Part shown: one piece after another, positions 42,779 to 50,707 of the stretch | How the letters are laid out: each line of letters starts with the position of its first letter | Numbering within the stretch: position 1 is the first letter of the stretch | DNA from: Pantoea sp. Mb-10 | Lineage (GTDB): Bacteria > Pseudomonadota > Gammaproteobacteria > Enterobacterales > Enterobacteriaceae | Reading direction: 5' to 3' | NCBI RefSeq assembly: GCF_021272205.1 | Contig: NZ_JAJSDX010000004.1 | Span: forward strand, 248,001-312,000 | DNA: 64,000 bases | Translations under genes and position numbers: made by a program | Notes under the pieces: model-generated | Told to the model about the DNA's origin: nothing | Databases searched by the model: none | What the model saw: only the letters and a program-made list of their open reading frames with translations

Positions 42779-43264
42779 TTACCGCGGCGCTGGCCGGGGT
42801 GGCCGTATCCACCACAGGGTTTGATTGCGGCTGCCGCGCCACGGCAGCGTCGAGGTTTTTTCCGCCTCAATAAAACGCCCGTCGATTAACACATCCAGTT
42901 CCGCCACCACGGCGCGCTGGGCGGAAGTCAGCGTAGCCATCTCATAGCCGGTCCACAGCCAGATGTCTTTATCCGGGCACGCTTGGCGTACGCGCTTCAC
43001 CAGCCGACGGATATGCGGCACGTTGTGTGGATGCAGCGGATCGCCGCCGCTCAGCGACAATCCCTGACGCGGAACACGCGTGTCGTTAAGATCGGCCAGC
43101 AGCTGCTCCTCCATCGCCAGTGTGAAAGGCACGCCGGAATCCAGCCGCCAGGTGCGCTGGTTATAGCAGCCGCAGCACTGGTGCTCGCAGCCCGCCACAA
43201 ACAGCGTGCAGCGCGTACCCGGCCCGTTGACCACATCCACGGGATAATAAGCGTGAATGCGCAT
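42779..43264 (-). CDS. nrdG: Anaerobic ribonucleoside-triphosphate reductase activating protein
   Basis: Radical-SAM enzyme that installs the glycyl radical on NrdD. The 4Fe-4S motif CxxxCxxC is C-EHQ-C-CG-C, followed by SLSGGDPLHPHNVPHI and the SAM-binding region. There are two adjacent ATGs; the second aligns with the E. coli start (MRIHAYYPVD, 161 aa), the first overlaps the nrdD stop. The C-terminus is a Pro/Arg-rich extension of several residues beyond E. coli (154 aa). Confidence 0.95.
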   Translation of the reverse strand: MRIHAYYPVDVVNGPGTRCTLFVAGCEHQCCGCYNQRTWRLDSGVPFTLAMEEQLLADLNDTRVPRQGLSLSGGDPLHPHNVPHIRRLVKRVRQACPDKDIWLWTGYEMATLTSAQRAVVAELDVLIDGRFIEAEKTSTLPWRGSRNQTLWWIRPPRPAPR

Positions 43265-45399
43265 CATGCCAGCGGTCCGCCGGGCAAATGCTTCACGCGC
43301 CGCTGCACTTCTGCTTGCTTTCCGGCGTTGAAGGGACGCGCATCCGGACTGCCAAGATAGCCGCACACGCGGCGCGTCACCGAGACGCGCGCCGGATCGT
43401 GGTTGCCACAGTGCGGGCAGGTAAAGCCTTTGCTGGTGCAGCTGAACTCGCCGGTGTAGCCGCAGGCGTAGCACTCATCAATGGGCGTATTGGTGCCGTA
43501 ATAGGGCACGCGGTCATAGCTGTAATCCCACACGTCTTCCAGTGCCCGCAGGTTGTGCTGCATGTTGGGGTATTCACCGTAGCAGATGAAACCGCCGCGG
43601 GTGAGGGGCGGATAGGGCGCTTCGAAATCAATTTTCTCGTAGGGATTGGCTTTTTTCGCCACGTCCAGATGGAAGCTGTTGGTGTAATAACCTTTGTCGG
43701 TCACGCCTGGCACTACCCCAAACGCCGCCGCATCAAGGCGACAAAACCGATCGCACAGGTTTTCGCTGGGGGTGCTGTAAAGGCTAAATCCATAGCCGGT
43801 TTCCGCTTTCCACGCGTCTACGGCGCGGCGCAGATGTTGCACGATCGCCACGCCTTTCGCCTGTAACCTTGGCGAATCAAACGGGTGAACCTGCTGGGGG
43901 CTGAGCGCCATTAACGTTTCATGCAGCCCAATAAAACCGAGCGAAATCGAGGCGCGGCCCAGGCGGAAAATCCTGCCTATTTCCTCGTCCGCATTGAGCC
44001 GCACGCCGCAGGCACCCGCTATGTAGAGAATCGGCGCGACGCGGGCGGGCGTCTTTTCCAGCCGCGCAATGCGCGTCATCAGCGCCTGCTTCGCCACCAC
44101 CAGCCGCGCATCCAGCAGGGACCAGAAGCGCGCCTCATCGCCCCGCGCCTCCAGCGCAATACGCGGCAAGTTGAGGCTGACGACGCCCAGATTGCAGCGC
44201 CCGTCGTGCACCGGCTCGCCATTCTCCTCGAAAAGGTCGAGAAAACTGCGGCAGCCCATCGGCGTTTTAAACGAGCCAGTGACAGCCACCACCTGGTCAT
44301 AGTTGAGAATATCGGGATACATGCGCTGACTGGCGCAGCGCAGGGCCAGTTGTTTAATGTCATAATTCACGTCGCCCGGACGCCGGTTAATGCCCTCGCG
44401 AATGGCAAACACCAATTTAGGAAACACGGCGGTTCTGTGGTTTTTTCCCAAGCCCGCCAGGCGGTTACGCAGGATAGACTGCTGGATAAGTCGCGCCGCC
44501 CAACTGGTGCCCAAGCCAAACCCAAAGGTCACAAACGGCGTCTGTCCGTTGGCAGTGTGCAGCGTATTGACCTCGTACTCCAGCGACTGAAAAGCGTCGT
44601 AGCAGGCTTTTTCGGTGTGGGCCCGCGCCCATGCGTCCGCCGCCGGGATCTGCCAGCGCTGCGCGTCGGCGCGCGCTTTCTCGTAGCTTGCCATCACGTA
44701 AGGGGCCAGCACTTCATCAAGGCGATCCAGCGTGGTGCCGCCGTAAATATGGCTGGCAACCTGCGCGATGATTTGCGCCGTGACGGCAGTTGCCGTCGCA
44801 ATGGATTTCGGGGGTTCAATCTCGGCATTGCCCATCCTGAACCCTTTGCTCAGCATGCCGCGCAGATCGATCAGCATGCAGTTAAACATGGGGAAAAACG
44901 GGGCGTAGTCGAGATCGTGATAATGGATCTCACCGCGCTGGTGGGCCTGCATGATGTCGGGCGGCAGCATCTGCTGTGCATAGTGTTTGGCGACAATGCC
45001 CGCCAGCAGGTCGCGCTGGGTGGGGATCACTTTACCGTCTTTGTTGGCGTTCTCGTGCATCAACGCCATGTCGGTTTGCTCAACCAGTCCGCGAATGGCC
45101 TGGTGCAGTGCGCTCCGCGCTTCGCGGGCGCGATCGCGGTCATGGCGGTATTCAATATAGCGGCGCGCCAGCTGGGGCCAACGGCCTCGCATCAGCACCT
45201 CTTCTACCGCGCACTGAATCTCGTGAATATCTACGCTTGCCTGTGCTGCAAACCGCGCACTGACCCGCGCCGCCACCTCGTCACACCAGGGGGCATCCTC
45301 TACCTTCGCCGCCCTGGCCGCTGCCGCCACCGCCGCTTTAATGCGCTGCGCATCAAACGCGACGCGGCTGCCATCGCGCTTCGTTACTACCGGTGCCAT
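43264..45399 (-). CDS. nrdD: Anaerobic ribonucleoside-triphosphate reductase (class III)
   Basis: Reduces ribonucleoside triphosphates to dNTPs without oxygen, using formate and a glycyl radical. It has 711 aa (E. coli 712). The N-terminal ATP-cone (about 1-95) begins VTKRDGSRVAFDAQRIKAAV. The zinc site is in the C-terminal region (CYACGYTG and CPHCG). The radical site is RRVCGYLG with Gly680, followed by SPDARPFNAGKQ. It forms an operon with nrdG, with two NrdR boxes upstream. Confidence 0.98.
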   Translation of the reverse strand: MAPVVTKRDGSRVAFDAQRIKAAVAAAARAAKVEDAPWCDEVAARVSARFAAQASVDIHEIQCAVEEVLMRGRWPQLARRYIEYRHDRDRAREARSALHQAIRGLVEQTDMALMHENANKDGKVIPTQRDLLAGIVAKHYAQQMLPPDIMQAHQRGEIHYHDLDYAPFFPMFNCMLIDLRGMLSKGFRMGNAEIEPPKSIATATAVTAQIIAQVASHIYGGTTLDRLDEVLAPYVMASYEKARADAQRWQIPAADAWARAHTEKACYDAFQSLEYEVNTLHTANGQTPFVTFGFGLGTSWAARLIQQSILRNRLAGLGKNHRTAVFPKLVFAIREGINRRPGDVNYDIKQLALRCASQRMYPDILNYDQVVAVTGSFKTPMGCRSFLDLFEENGEPVHDGRCNLGVVSLNLPRIALEARGDEARFWSLLDARLVVAKQALMTRIARLEKTPARVAPILYIAGACGVRLNADEEIGRIFRLGRASISLGFIGLHETLMALSPQQVHPFDSPRLQAKGVAIVQHLRRAVDAWKAETGYGFSLYSTPSENLCDRFCRLDAAAFGVVPGVTDKGYYTNSFHLDVAKKANPYEKIDFEAPYPPLTRGGFICYGEYPNMQHNLRALEDVWDYSYDRVPYYGTNTPIDECYACGYTGEFSCTSKGFTCPHCGNHDPARVSVTRRVCGYLGSPDARPFNAGKQAEVQRRVKHLPGGPLA

Positions 45400-45413
45400 A
45401 TCATCCTCATTAT

Positions 45414-45454
45414 CTACATATAGGTGTTGAGTGAATTGTAAGCGCTATATATTG
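45414..45454. promoter_or_regulatory. Tandem NrdR boxes upstream of nrdD
   Basis: Two copies of the NrdR core CWATATWTWG: CTACATATAG (45414-45423, one mismatch) and CTATATATTG (45445-45454, perfect). They are 31 bp apart, three helical turns, the spacing known for paired NrdR boxes. NrdR is the dATP/ATP-sensing repressor of ribonucleotide reductase genes. Confidence 0.75.
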
Positions 45455-45595
45455 CGTTTTGCTGAGGATTAATCGCGGGTATGTTGATATGCCGCAAGGA
45501 AGGCATCGGCAGGTGAAGTGACGAGATAGAGAGGGAGAGGGGGAATCAACGGCGGCGCGCACTGGAACGTTAGCCGCGCCGCCCTCGTCATGGGG

Positions 45596-45982
45596 TTAAC
45601 GACGAACGGCAATCGCCTCGATTTCAATTTTCACGTCTTTAGGCAGTCGCGCCACTTCCACGCAGGAGCGTGCGGGGAAGCTGGCCTGATGCTCGGTGAA
45701 AAACGCTTCGTAAGTGGCGTTTACGGTGGCGAAATCGTTGAGATCTTTAACGAACACGGTGGTTTTAACGATGTCGCCCACTTTCAAGCCCGCCGCTTCG
45801 ACGATGGCCTTGACGTTTTCCAGCGACTGGCGCGCCTGCGCGGCCACATCGTCCGCCACGGCGCCCGTTGCTGGATCGACGGGGATCTGGCCGGAGGTAA
45901 TGATCATGCTGCCCAGATCCACGCCCTGAACGTAAGGGCCAATCGCGGCAGGTGCGTTTGTGGTACTGATTTCGCGAGACAT
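45596..45982 (-). CDS. ridA: 2-iminobutanoate/2-iminopropanoate deaminase RidA
   Basis: Hydrolyses reactive enamine/imine intermediates made by PLP enzymes such as threonine dehydratase. It has 128 aa, the YjgF/YER057c/UK114 family length. SREISTTNAPAAIGPYVQGV and the signature ARSCVEVARLPKDVKIEIEA, including the substrate-binding arginine, are present. It sits next to pyrI, as in E. coli. Confidence 0.97.
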   Translation of the reverse strand: MSREISTTNAPAAIGPYVQGVDLGSMIITSGQIPVDPATGAVADDVAAQARQSLENVKAIVEAAGLKVGDIVKTTVFVKDLNDFATVNATYEAFFTEHQASFPARSCVEVARLPKDVKIEIEAIAVRR

Positions 45983-46059
45983 GCTTTCTCCTTAAAAATG
46001 CGCGGCAAACGGCGGTTTACCGCAAAATGGTCGCCACATTATAGGGGTGAGGGCGTGTA

Positions 46060-46524
46060 TTACCAGTGACCCAGCACCACGTGGCGCGCAAACGTCTTCT
46101 CACAATATTTGCAGGTGAGCTGCACGTCGTCCGCCCGCTGGCGGACGGCAAAGCTGGAAAACACCGGCTCGCTGCGGCTGATGCAGTTGCTGTTAGGGCA
46201 GGTCAGAACGCGCTCGATACGTTCGGGCAGCGCGGGGGCGATCTTGGCGACCACGTCATAATTATCAATGCGGTTCACCGTTGCCAGCGGGGCGTAAACG
46301 GCCAGCTGATTGATTTGATCGTCGGTGAGAAAGGTATTTTCAATCTTGATCAGATCCTTGCGGCCCATCTCGCCGGAAGGCAGGTTCAGCCCAATCGTGA
46401 TGCGCTGGTCCGTTTCGGTCAGGCGGAACAGGGACAACAGTTTAAAGCCGACCTGCGCCGGGATATGGTCAATCACGGTGCCGCGCTTAATGGCTTCAAC
46501 CTGCAGTTTATTGTCATGCGTCAT
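46060..46524 (-). CDS. pyrI: Aspartate carbamoyltransferase regulatory chain
   Basis: Regulatory subunit that binds CTP, UTP and ATP and transmits feedback control to PyrB. It has 154 aa (E. coli 153). The N-terminal nucleotide-binding domain is [20 protein letters not shown]. The zinc domain carries four cysteines in CPNSNC and CKYC. It is 12 bp downstream of pyrB. Confidence 0.98.
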   Translation of the reverse strand: MTHDNKLQVEAIKRGTVIDHIPAQVGFKLLSLFRLTETDQRITIGLNLPSGEMGRKDLIKIENTFLTDDQINQLAVYAPLATVNRIDNYDVVAKIAPALPERIERVLTCPNSNCISRSEPVFSSFAVRQRADDVQLTCKYCEKTFARHVVLGHW

Positions 46525-46536
46525 GAGGGGGGCTCC

Positions 46537-47472
46537 TTACAGTACCAGTTCGCGATTCAGGACCAGCGCCAGCAGCGCCTGGCGCGCATAAATACCGTTG
46601 CCCGCCTGCTGGAAGTACCAGGCGTGTGGCGTGCTGTCGACATCGGTAGCGATCTCGTCCACGCGCGGCAGCGGATGCAGCACCTTCATGTTCGCACGCG
46701 CCCCGATCAGATCGGCGGCACGTAGAATAAACTGCGCTTTAACGTTGGCATACTCTGAAGGATCGAGGCGCTCTTTCTGCACGCGCGTCATGTACAGGAT
46801 ATCCAACTCCGGCATCACCTCTTCAATGCTGCTATGCCGCGACCAGGCCAACTGGCGCTCGTCGAGCATGTCCGTGATGTAGCTCGGCATGGCCAGCGCG
46901 TCCGGAGCGATAAAGTAAAAGCGGTTGCCGCTGAATTTCGCCAGCGCCTGCGTCAGTGAGTGCACGGTGCGGCCATATTTCAAATCGCCCACCATCGCGA
47001 CGTTGAGGTTGTCGAGGCGCCCCTGCGTTTCATGCAATGTGAAGAGATCCAGCAGCGTCTGCGTAGGATGCTGGTTAGCGCCGTCGCCCGCGTTGAGGAT
47101 CGGTACGCCGCCGGAAAATTCGGTGGCGAGGCGCGCGGCGCCTTCCTGCGGATGGCGCATCACGATGGCATCGACATAGGTGCCAATCACCGAAACGGTA
47201 TCCGCCAGCGTCTCGCCTTTTTTGCCCAGCGACGTATTGCCGCCGTCGGCAAATCCCACCACGGATGCGCCCAGGCGGTGCATCGCCGTCTCAAACGACA
47301 GGCGCGTGCGGGTGGAGGCTTCGAAGAAGCAGCTGGCAATCACTTTGTGCTTCAACAGCTCGGGCTGCGGCTGGGCTTTTAACTGGGCTGCGGTGTGCAG
47401 CACCCGCTCCAGCTCATCGCGGTTGAGATCGTTGATGGAAATAATATGTCGATGATAAAGCGGATTAGCCAT
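46537..47472 (-). CDS. pyrB: Aspartate carbamoyltransferase catalytic chain
   Basis: Catalyses carbamoyl-aspartate formation, the first committed step of pyrimidine synthesis. It has 311 aa, as in E. coli. The carbamoyl-phosphate motif is [12 protein letters not shown]; the mobile loops with [12 protein letters not shown] and HPQEGAARL, and [11 protein letters not shown], are intact. Expression is controlled by the attenuator and leader peptide directly upstream. Confidence 0.98.
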   Translation of the reverse strand: MANPLYHRHIISINDLNRDELERVLHTAAQLKAQPQPELLKHKVIASCFFEASTRTRLSFETAMHRLGASVVGFADGGNTSLGKKGETLADTVSVIGTYVDAIVMRHPQEGAARLATEFSGGVPILNAGDGANQHPTQTLLDLFTLHETQGRLDNLNVAMVGDLKYGRTVHSLTQALAKFSGNRFYFIAPDALAMPSYITDMLDERQLAWSRHSSIEEVMPELDILYMTRVQKERLDPSEYANVKAQFILRAADLIGARANMKVLHPLPRVDEIATDVDSTPHAWYFQQAGNGIYARQALLALVLNRELVL

Positions 47473-47495
47473 AGTTCTCTCCTGGGCGCTGCCGG

Positions 47496-47621
47496 CTAGC
47501 GGACAAAAAAAAGCCCCTGCTTAAGGGGCTTGTTTTGCGATCGGGGATGACGGAAAGAAACGGGCGCGTCGCCTGCGTTCAGGCGAGGGAGAGCGGCAAA
47601 TTGTGCGCTGCGCTGTAGCAT
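47496..47621 (-). CDS. pyrL: pyrBI operon leader peptide PyrL
   Basis: 41-codon ORF with a strong GGAGGA ribosome-binding site. It starts [15 protein letters not shown], shares the LPRL segment and the FF near the end with E. coli PyrL, and runs through the attenuator hairpin. Its mRNA contains a pyrimidine-rich stretch before the hairpin, where polymerase pausing at low UTP lets the ribosome close up and block termination. It is too short and diverged to identify by protein similarity alone; the placement makes the case. Confidence 0.82.
   Translation of the reverse strand: MLQRSAQFAALPRLNAGDAPVSFRHPRSQNKPLKQGLFFVR
47505..47531 (-). terminator. pyrBI attenuator
   Basis: Read on the minus strand: AAGCCCC-TTAAGC-style hairpin (AAGCCCCTTAAGCAGGGGCT) running into eight or more T, about 30 bp before pyrB and inside the end of pyrL. 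This is the UTP-sensitive attenuator position. Confidence 0.9.
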
Positions 47622-47645
47622 GTTTCCTCCGGCAAATTGTGGCGC

Positions 47646-47673
47646 ATTATACGCACTCAGCGCATTCGGGCAA
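47646..47673 (-). promoter_or_regulatory. pyrBI promoter
   Basis: Minus strand: -35 TTGCCC, 16-bp spacer, consensus -10 TATAAT, followed by GCGCCACAATTTGCCGG, a start region much like that of the E. coli pyrBI promoter. Transcription would begin about 30 bp before pyrL. Confidence 0.75.
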
Positions 47674-47711
47674 GGAGAAATCGCGCGCTGCGTAATCGTT
47701 TGCGCTGCGTA

Positions 47712-48719
47712 TTACGGCGTGCCCAGCGTGGCGACCATCACCGCTTTGATGGTATGCATGCGGTTTTCCGCCTGATCGAAAACGATGCTGTGCGCCGATT
47801 CGAACACCGCGTCGCTCACTTCCATGCCGTCGTGCAGGCCATACTGCTCCGCCATCTGACGGCCTAACACCGTTTCATCGTCATGGAAGGCCGGCAGGCA
47901 GTGCAGAAACTTCACCTGCGGATTGCCGGTCAGCGCCAGCATGGCGTGGTTAACTTGATACGGCCGCAGCAGGGCAATGCGCTCTTCCCACACCGCTTTG
48001 TCTTCCCCCATGGAGACCCAGACATCGGTGTAGATGAAATCGGCACCCTGCACGCCCTCCGCAATCTCTTCGGTCAGGGTGATTTTGCCGCCGGTTTGCT
48101 GCGCGGCGGCGCGGCAGGTTTCGACCAGCTGGGCCTCAGGCCAGCAGCTTTTCGGCGCCACAAGGCGCAAATCCAGTCCGACCTGCGCGGCAGCTTCCAG
48201 CATGGTATTACCCATGTTGTTGCGCGCGTCGCCGACGTACACCAGCGTCATCTCATGCAGGGATTTGCCCGGTAAATGCTCCTGCATGGTGAGCAGGTCA
48301 GCCAGCAGCTGGGTGGGATGGAACTCGGTGGTTAAGCCGTTCCACACCGGCACGCCGGCATGCTCTGCCAGCGTCTCCACCAGCGCCTGGCCGTAGCCGC
48401 GGTACTGAATGCCGTCATACAGACGGCCCAGTACGCGCGCGGTGTCTTTGATTGACTCTTTATGGCCAATCTGGCTGCCACTCGGGCCAAGGTAGGTGAC
48501 GTTGGCACCCTGATCGTAAGCGGCAACTTCGAAAGAGCATCGGGTGCGAGTCGAGTCTTTTTCGAAGATGAGCGCGATGTTTTTGCCTTTCAGGTGTTGG
48601 GTTTCAGTGCCGTTTTTCCTGGCGAGTTTTAATTCACCGGCCAAATGCAATAAATGGGCGATCTCGGCTGGCGTGAAATCCAGCAATCTCAGGAAATGTC
48701 TCGAATTAAGCTGACGCAT
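47712..48719 (-). CDS. argI: Ornithine carbamoyltransferase
   Basis: Makes citrulline from ornithine and carbamoyl phosphate in arginine synthesis. It has 335 aa (E. coli ArgI 334). The motifs are [17 protein letters not shown] for carbamoyl phosphate, [11 protein letters not shown], and HCLPAF for ornithine. The pair pyrB-argI, two related carbamoyltransferases, is conserved. Two ARG boxes lie upstream. Confidence 0.98.
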   Translation of the reverse strand: MRQLNSRHFLRLLDFTPAEIAHLLHLAGELKLARKNGTETQHLKGKNIALIFEKDSTRTRCSFEVAAYDQGANVTYLGPSGSQIGHKESIKDTARVLGRLYDGIQYRGYGQALVETLAEHAGVPVWNGLTTEFHPTQLLADLLTMQEHLPGKSLHEMTLVYVGDARNNMGNTMLEAAAQVGLDLRLVAPKSCWPEAQLVETCRAAAQQTGGKITLTEEIAEGVQGADFIYTDVWVSMGEDKAVWEERIALLRPYQVNHAMLALTGNPQVKFLHCLPAFHDDETVLGRQMAEQYGLHDGMEVSDAVFESAHSIVFDQAENRMHTIKAVMVATLGTP

Positions 48720-48742
48720 GGCGCGCTCCAGATAAGGTGTTA

Positions 48743-48786
48743 ATTGAATTAAAATTCAATTTAACGGTATGAATATTCATTTTCAA
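48743..48786 (-). promoter_or_regulatory. argI promoter with paired ARG boxes
   Basis: A perfect 18-bp ARG box, ATTGAATTAAAATTCAAT (48743-48760), is followed after 3 bp by a second, weaker box (48764-48781, 13 of 16 defined positions). On the minus strand, -35 TTGAAA (48781-48786) and -10 TAAATT (48758-48763) with a 17-bp spacer overlap both boxes, so ArgR-arginine would block polymerase directly. Confidence 0.85.
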
Positions 48787-48881
48787 CCCTGACGAGAATA
48801 AACTTTGTGTTTTGTGTAGTGGCGCGCGGGGCAGTATGGGAAAATACTGGCATTGACAGCCCATTATTTGAGGACCCGACC

Positions 48882-49310
48882 ATGGCATACGAAGCATTGC
48901 TGGAAGAGCAGCGCGAAGAAACACGCCTGATCATCGAAGAACTGCTGGAAGACGGCAGCGATCCGGACGCGCTTTACACCATCGAACACCACCTTTCCTG
49001 CAACAACTTTGACTCGCTGGAAAAGGTGGCGGTTGAGGCATTCAAGCTGGGTTATGAAGTCAGTGAGCCGGAAGAGCTGGAGCTGGAAGAGGGCGGCACC
49101 GTGATGTGCGTCGATATCCTGAGCGAAGGCGCACTCAAGGCCGAGCTGATTGATGCGCAGGTTGAGCAGCTGGTGAATCTGGCCGGTAAATTCAATGTGG
49201 ATTACGATGGCTGGGGCACCTACTTTGAAGATCCGGACGCGCAAGATGACGATGAAGACGACGACGGCGATATCATCGACGACGAAGACGACACGGGCGT
49301 CCGTCACTGA
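48882..49310 (+). CDS. rraB: Ribonuclease E inhibitor RraB
   Basis: Small cytoplasmic protein that binds RNase E and remodels degradosome activity. The start [20 protein letters not shown] follows GAGGA and gives 142 aa (E. coli 138). The core [19 protein letters not shown] and [13 protein letters not shown]-like segment are near-identical. The tail is very acidic, almost all Asp/Glu before TGVRH. It is divergent from argI. Confidence 0.95.
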   Translation: MAYEALLEEQREETRLIIEELLEDGSDPDALYTIEHHLSCNNFDSLEKVAVEAFKLGYEVSEPEELELEEGGTVMCVDILSEGALKAELIDAQVEQLVNLAGKFNVDYDGWGTYFEDPDAQDDDEDDDGDIIDDEDDTGVRH

Positions 49311-49368
49311 GTTCTGAGGGACGGCGCTCGCCGTCCTGCATTCCCTTTCTCCGCAAGCAAGAACATCC

Positions 49369-50130
49369 ATGAATTACGCTGCATTGTTAGAACCCATCCA
49401 CCATTTTTTGCACTGCCGCACGCCCCAGGCGTGGATTGAGGAGGCGCGCAAGCCGGAAAACCTCACGCTGCTGCTGACCGACCACCTGGTGTGCGAACTG
49501 AAAGCGGCGCAAACGGCCGTGTTGATCATTCGTAAATACGTGGCGGACAAACCCAGCGGCCAGGCAATCTTAACCTGGTTGAAGCCCTACGAAGATTTTA
49601 TCTACCGCGAGCAGCCGGACAGCGATTTTATCCGTGCCCATAAGCACCTCAGCAAAAGCATTGTCGTGCGCAACGCGCTGCCGTGGGCTGACGATCTGGT
49701 GGAGATGATGGTGCTGCTGATCAAAGAGGAGCTGCACCATTTTTATCAGGTGTGGGAAATCATGCAGGCGCGCGGTTTGCCGTACCGTAAGATCACCGCC
49801 AGCCGCTACGCCAAAGGGCTGATTCGTGAGATCAGCACCTTTGAGCCGGATGCGCTGGTGGATAAGCTGATTTGCGGCGCTTACATCGAAGCGCGCTCGT
49901 GCGAACGCTTTGCCAGCTTGGCACCGTTTCTCGACGAACCGCTGCAGAAGTTTTATCTCTCGCTGTTGCGTTCCGAAGCGCGCCACTATCAGGATTACCT
50001 GACGCTGGCGCAGCAGATTTCCGCCAAAGACATTACGCCACGCGTGCAGGCGATCGGGGCGGCTGAAGCGCGGTTAATCAGCGAGCCGGACACGTCGCTG
50101 CGTTTTCACAGCGGCGTCCCGGCGGCCTAA
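49369..50130 (+). CDS. miaE: tRNA 2-methylthio-N6-isopentenyladenosine-37 hydroxylase MiaE
   Basis: Non-haem di-iron monooxygenase that hydroxylates the ms2i6A37 modification of tRNAs reading UNN codons, in an oxygen-dependent step. It has 253 aa, slightly shorter than the Salmonella enzyme. Ferritin-like helices carry the iron ligands in KEELHHFYQVWEIM and RSEARHYQDYLTL. E. coli K-12 lacks this gene; Salmonella has it in this neighbourhood. Confidence 0.94.
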   Translation: MNYAALLEPIHHFLHCRTPQAWIEEARKPENLTLLLTDHLVCELKAAQTAVLIIRKYVADKPSGQAILTWLKPYEDFIYREQPDSDFIRAHKHLSKSIVVRNALPWADDLVEMMVLLIKEELHHFYQVWEIMQARGLPYRKITASRYAKGLIREISTFEPDALVDKLICGAYIEARSCERFASLAPFLDEPLQKFYLSLLRSEARHYQDYLTLAQQISAKDITPRVQAIGAAEARLISEPDTSLRFHSGVPAA

Positions 50131-50138
50131 ACCGGTGC

Positions 50139-50642
50139 TTACAGCGCTTTTAGCATACGCACTTCACAATCGCCGTGGCCGGTGCAGCCCATCGCATGGT
50201 CAATGCGCGTGAACCCCAGCGATTCATAGAGCGTAATGGCGCGGCTCAGGCTGCCGGTGGTTTCCAGATAGCAGCGCGCAAACCCCTGCTGACGCGCGAA
50301 GTCCAGCGCGCGCAGGGCTAACTCGCGCGCCAGCCCCATTCCGCGCACCTGCGGCAGAAAATACATTTTTTGCAGTTCACATACGTCCGGCGCGCCGCAG
50401 GCAAGGGGCGCGATCCCGCCGCCGCCGACCACCTCACCGCCGTGTTCCACAATCCAGTAAGCGCTGTTCGGCTGGCTATAAAGGGCAAACAGCTGATCGA
50501 GCTGGGGATCGGAGACGGTATAGCCTTTATCGGCCGTCAGGCCAAATTCGGCGGACACATCGCGAATGACCTTGGCAATCAGCGGGTTATCGGCAGCCGC
50601 AATGGGCCGAAGCTGCAAATCGCGTGGCATGAGGGTACGCAT
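50139..50642 (-). CDS. yjgM: GNAT-family N-acetyltransferase YjgM
   Basis: 167-aa GNAT acetyltransferase, the E. coli YjgM length. [16 protein letters not shown], the acetyl-CoA loop [19 protein letters not shown], and [12 protein letters not shown] near the end match the family. E. coli YjgM has been linked to O-acetylation of amino acids, but the in vivo substrate here is not shown. It is convergent with miaE, only 8 bp apart. Confidence 0.93.
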   Translation of the reverse strand: MRTLMPRDLQLRPIAAADNPLIAKVIRDVSAEFGLTADKGYTVSDPQLDQLFALYSQPNSAYWIVEHGGEVVGGGGIAPLACGAPDVCELQKMYFLPQVRGMGLARELALRALDFARQQGFARCYLETTGSLSRAITLYESLGFTRIDHAMGCTGHGDCEVRMLKAL

Positions 50643-50658
50643 GGTAAATTTCCGGTGT

Positions 50659-50683
50659 AAAAAAGCCGGGCAGTGCCCGGCTT
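50659..50683 (-). terminator. Rho-independent terminator after valS
   Basis: Minus-strand stem AAGCCGGGCA / TGCCCGGCTT followed by TTTTT, between the valS stop and yjgM. Confidence 0.88.
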
Positions 50684-50707
50684 GGTTAAGCAGGTCGACG
50701 TCAGCGC

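Noticed and set aside
43921-45423. 500-codon open frame on the plus strand across nrdD
   Set aside because: It is exactly antisense to nrdD, whose catalytic and zinc motifs are intact; the translation is rich in Arg, His and Gln as expected from the reverse frame of a GC-rich gene.
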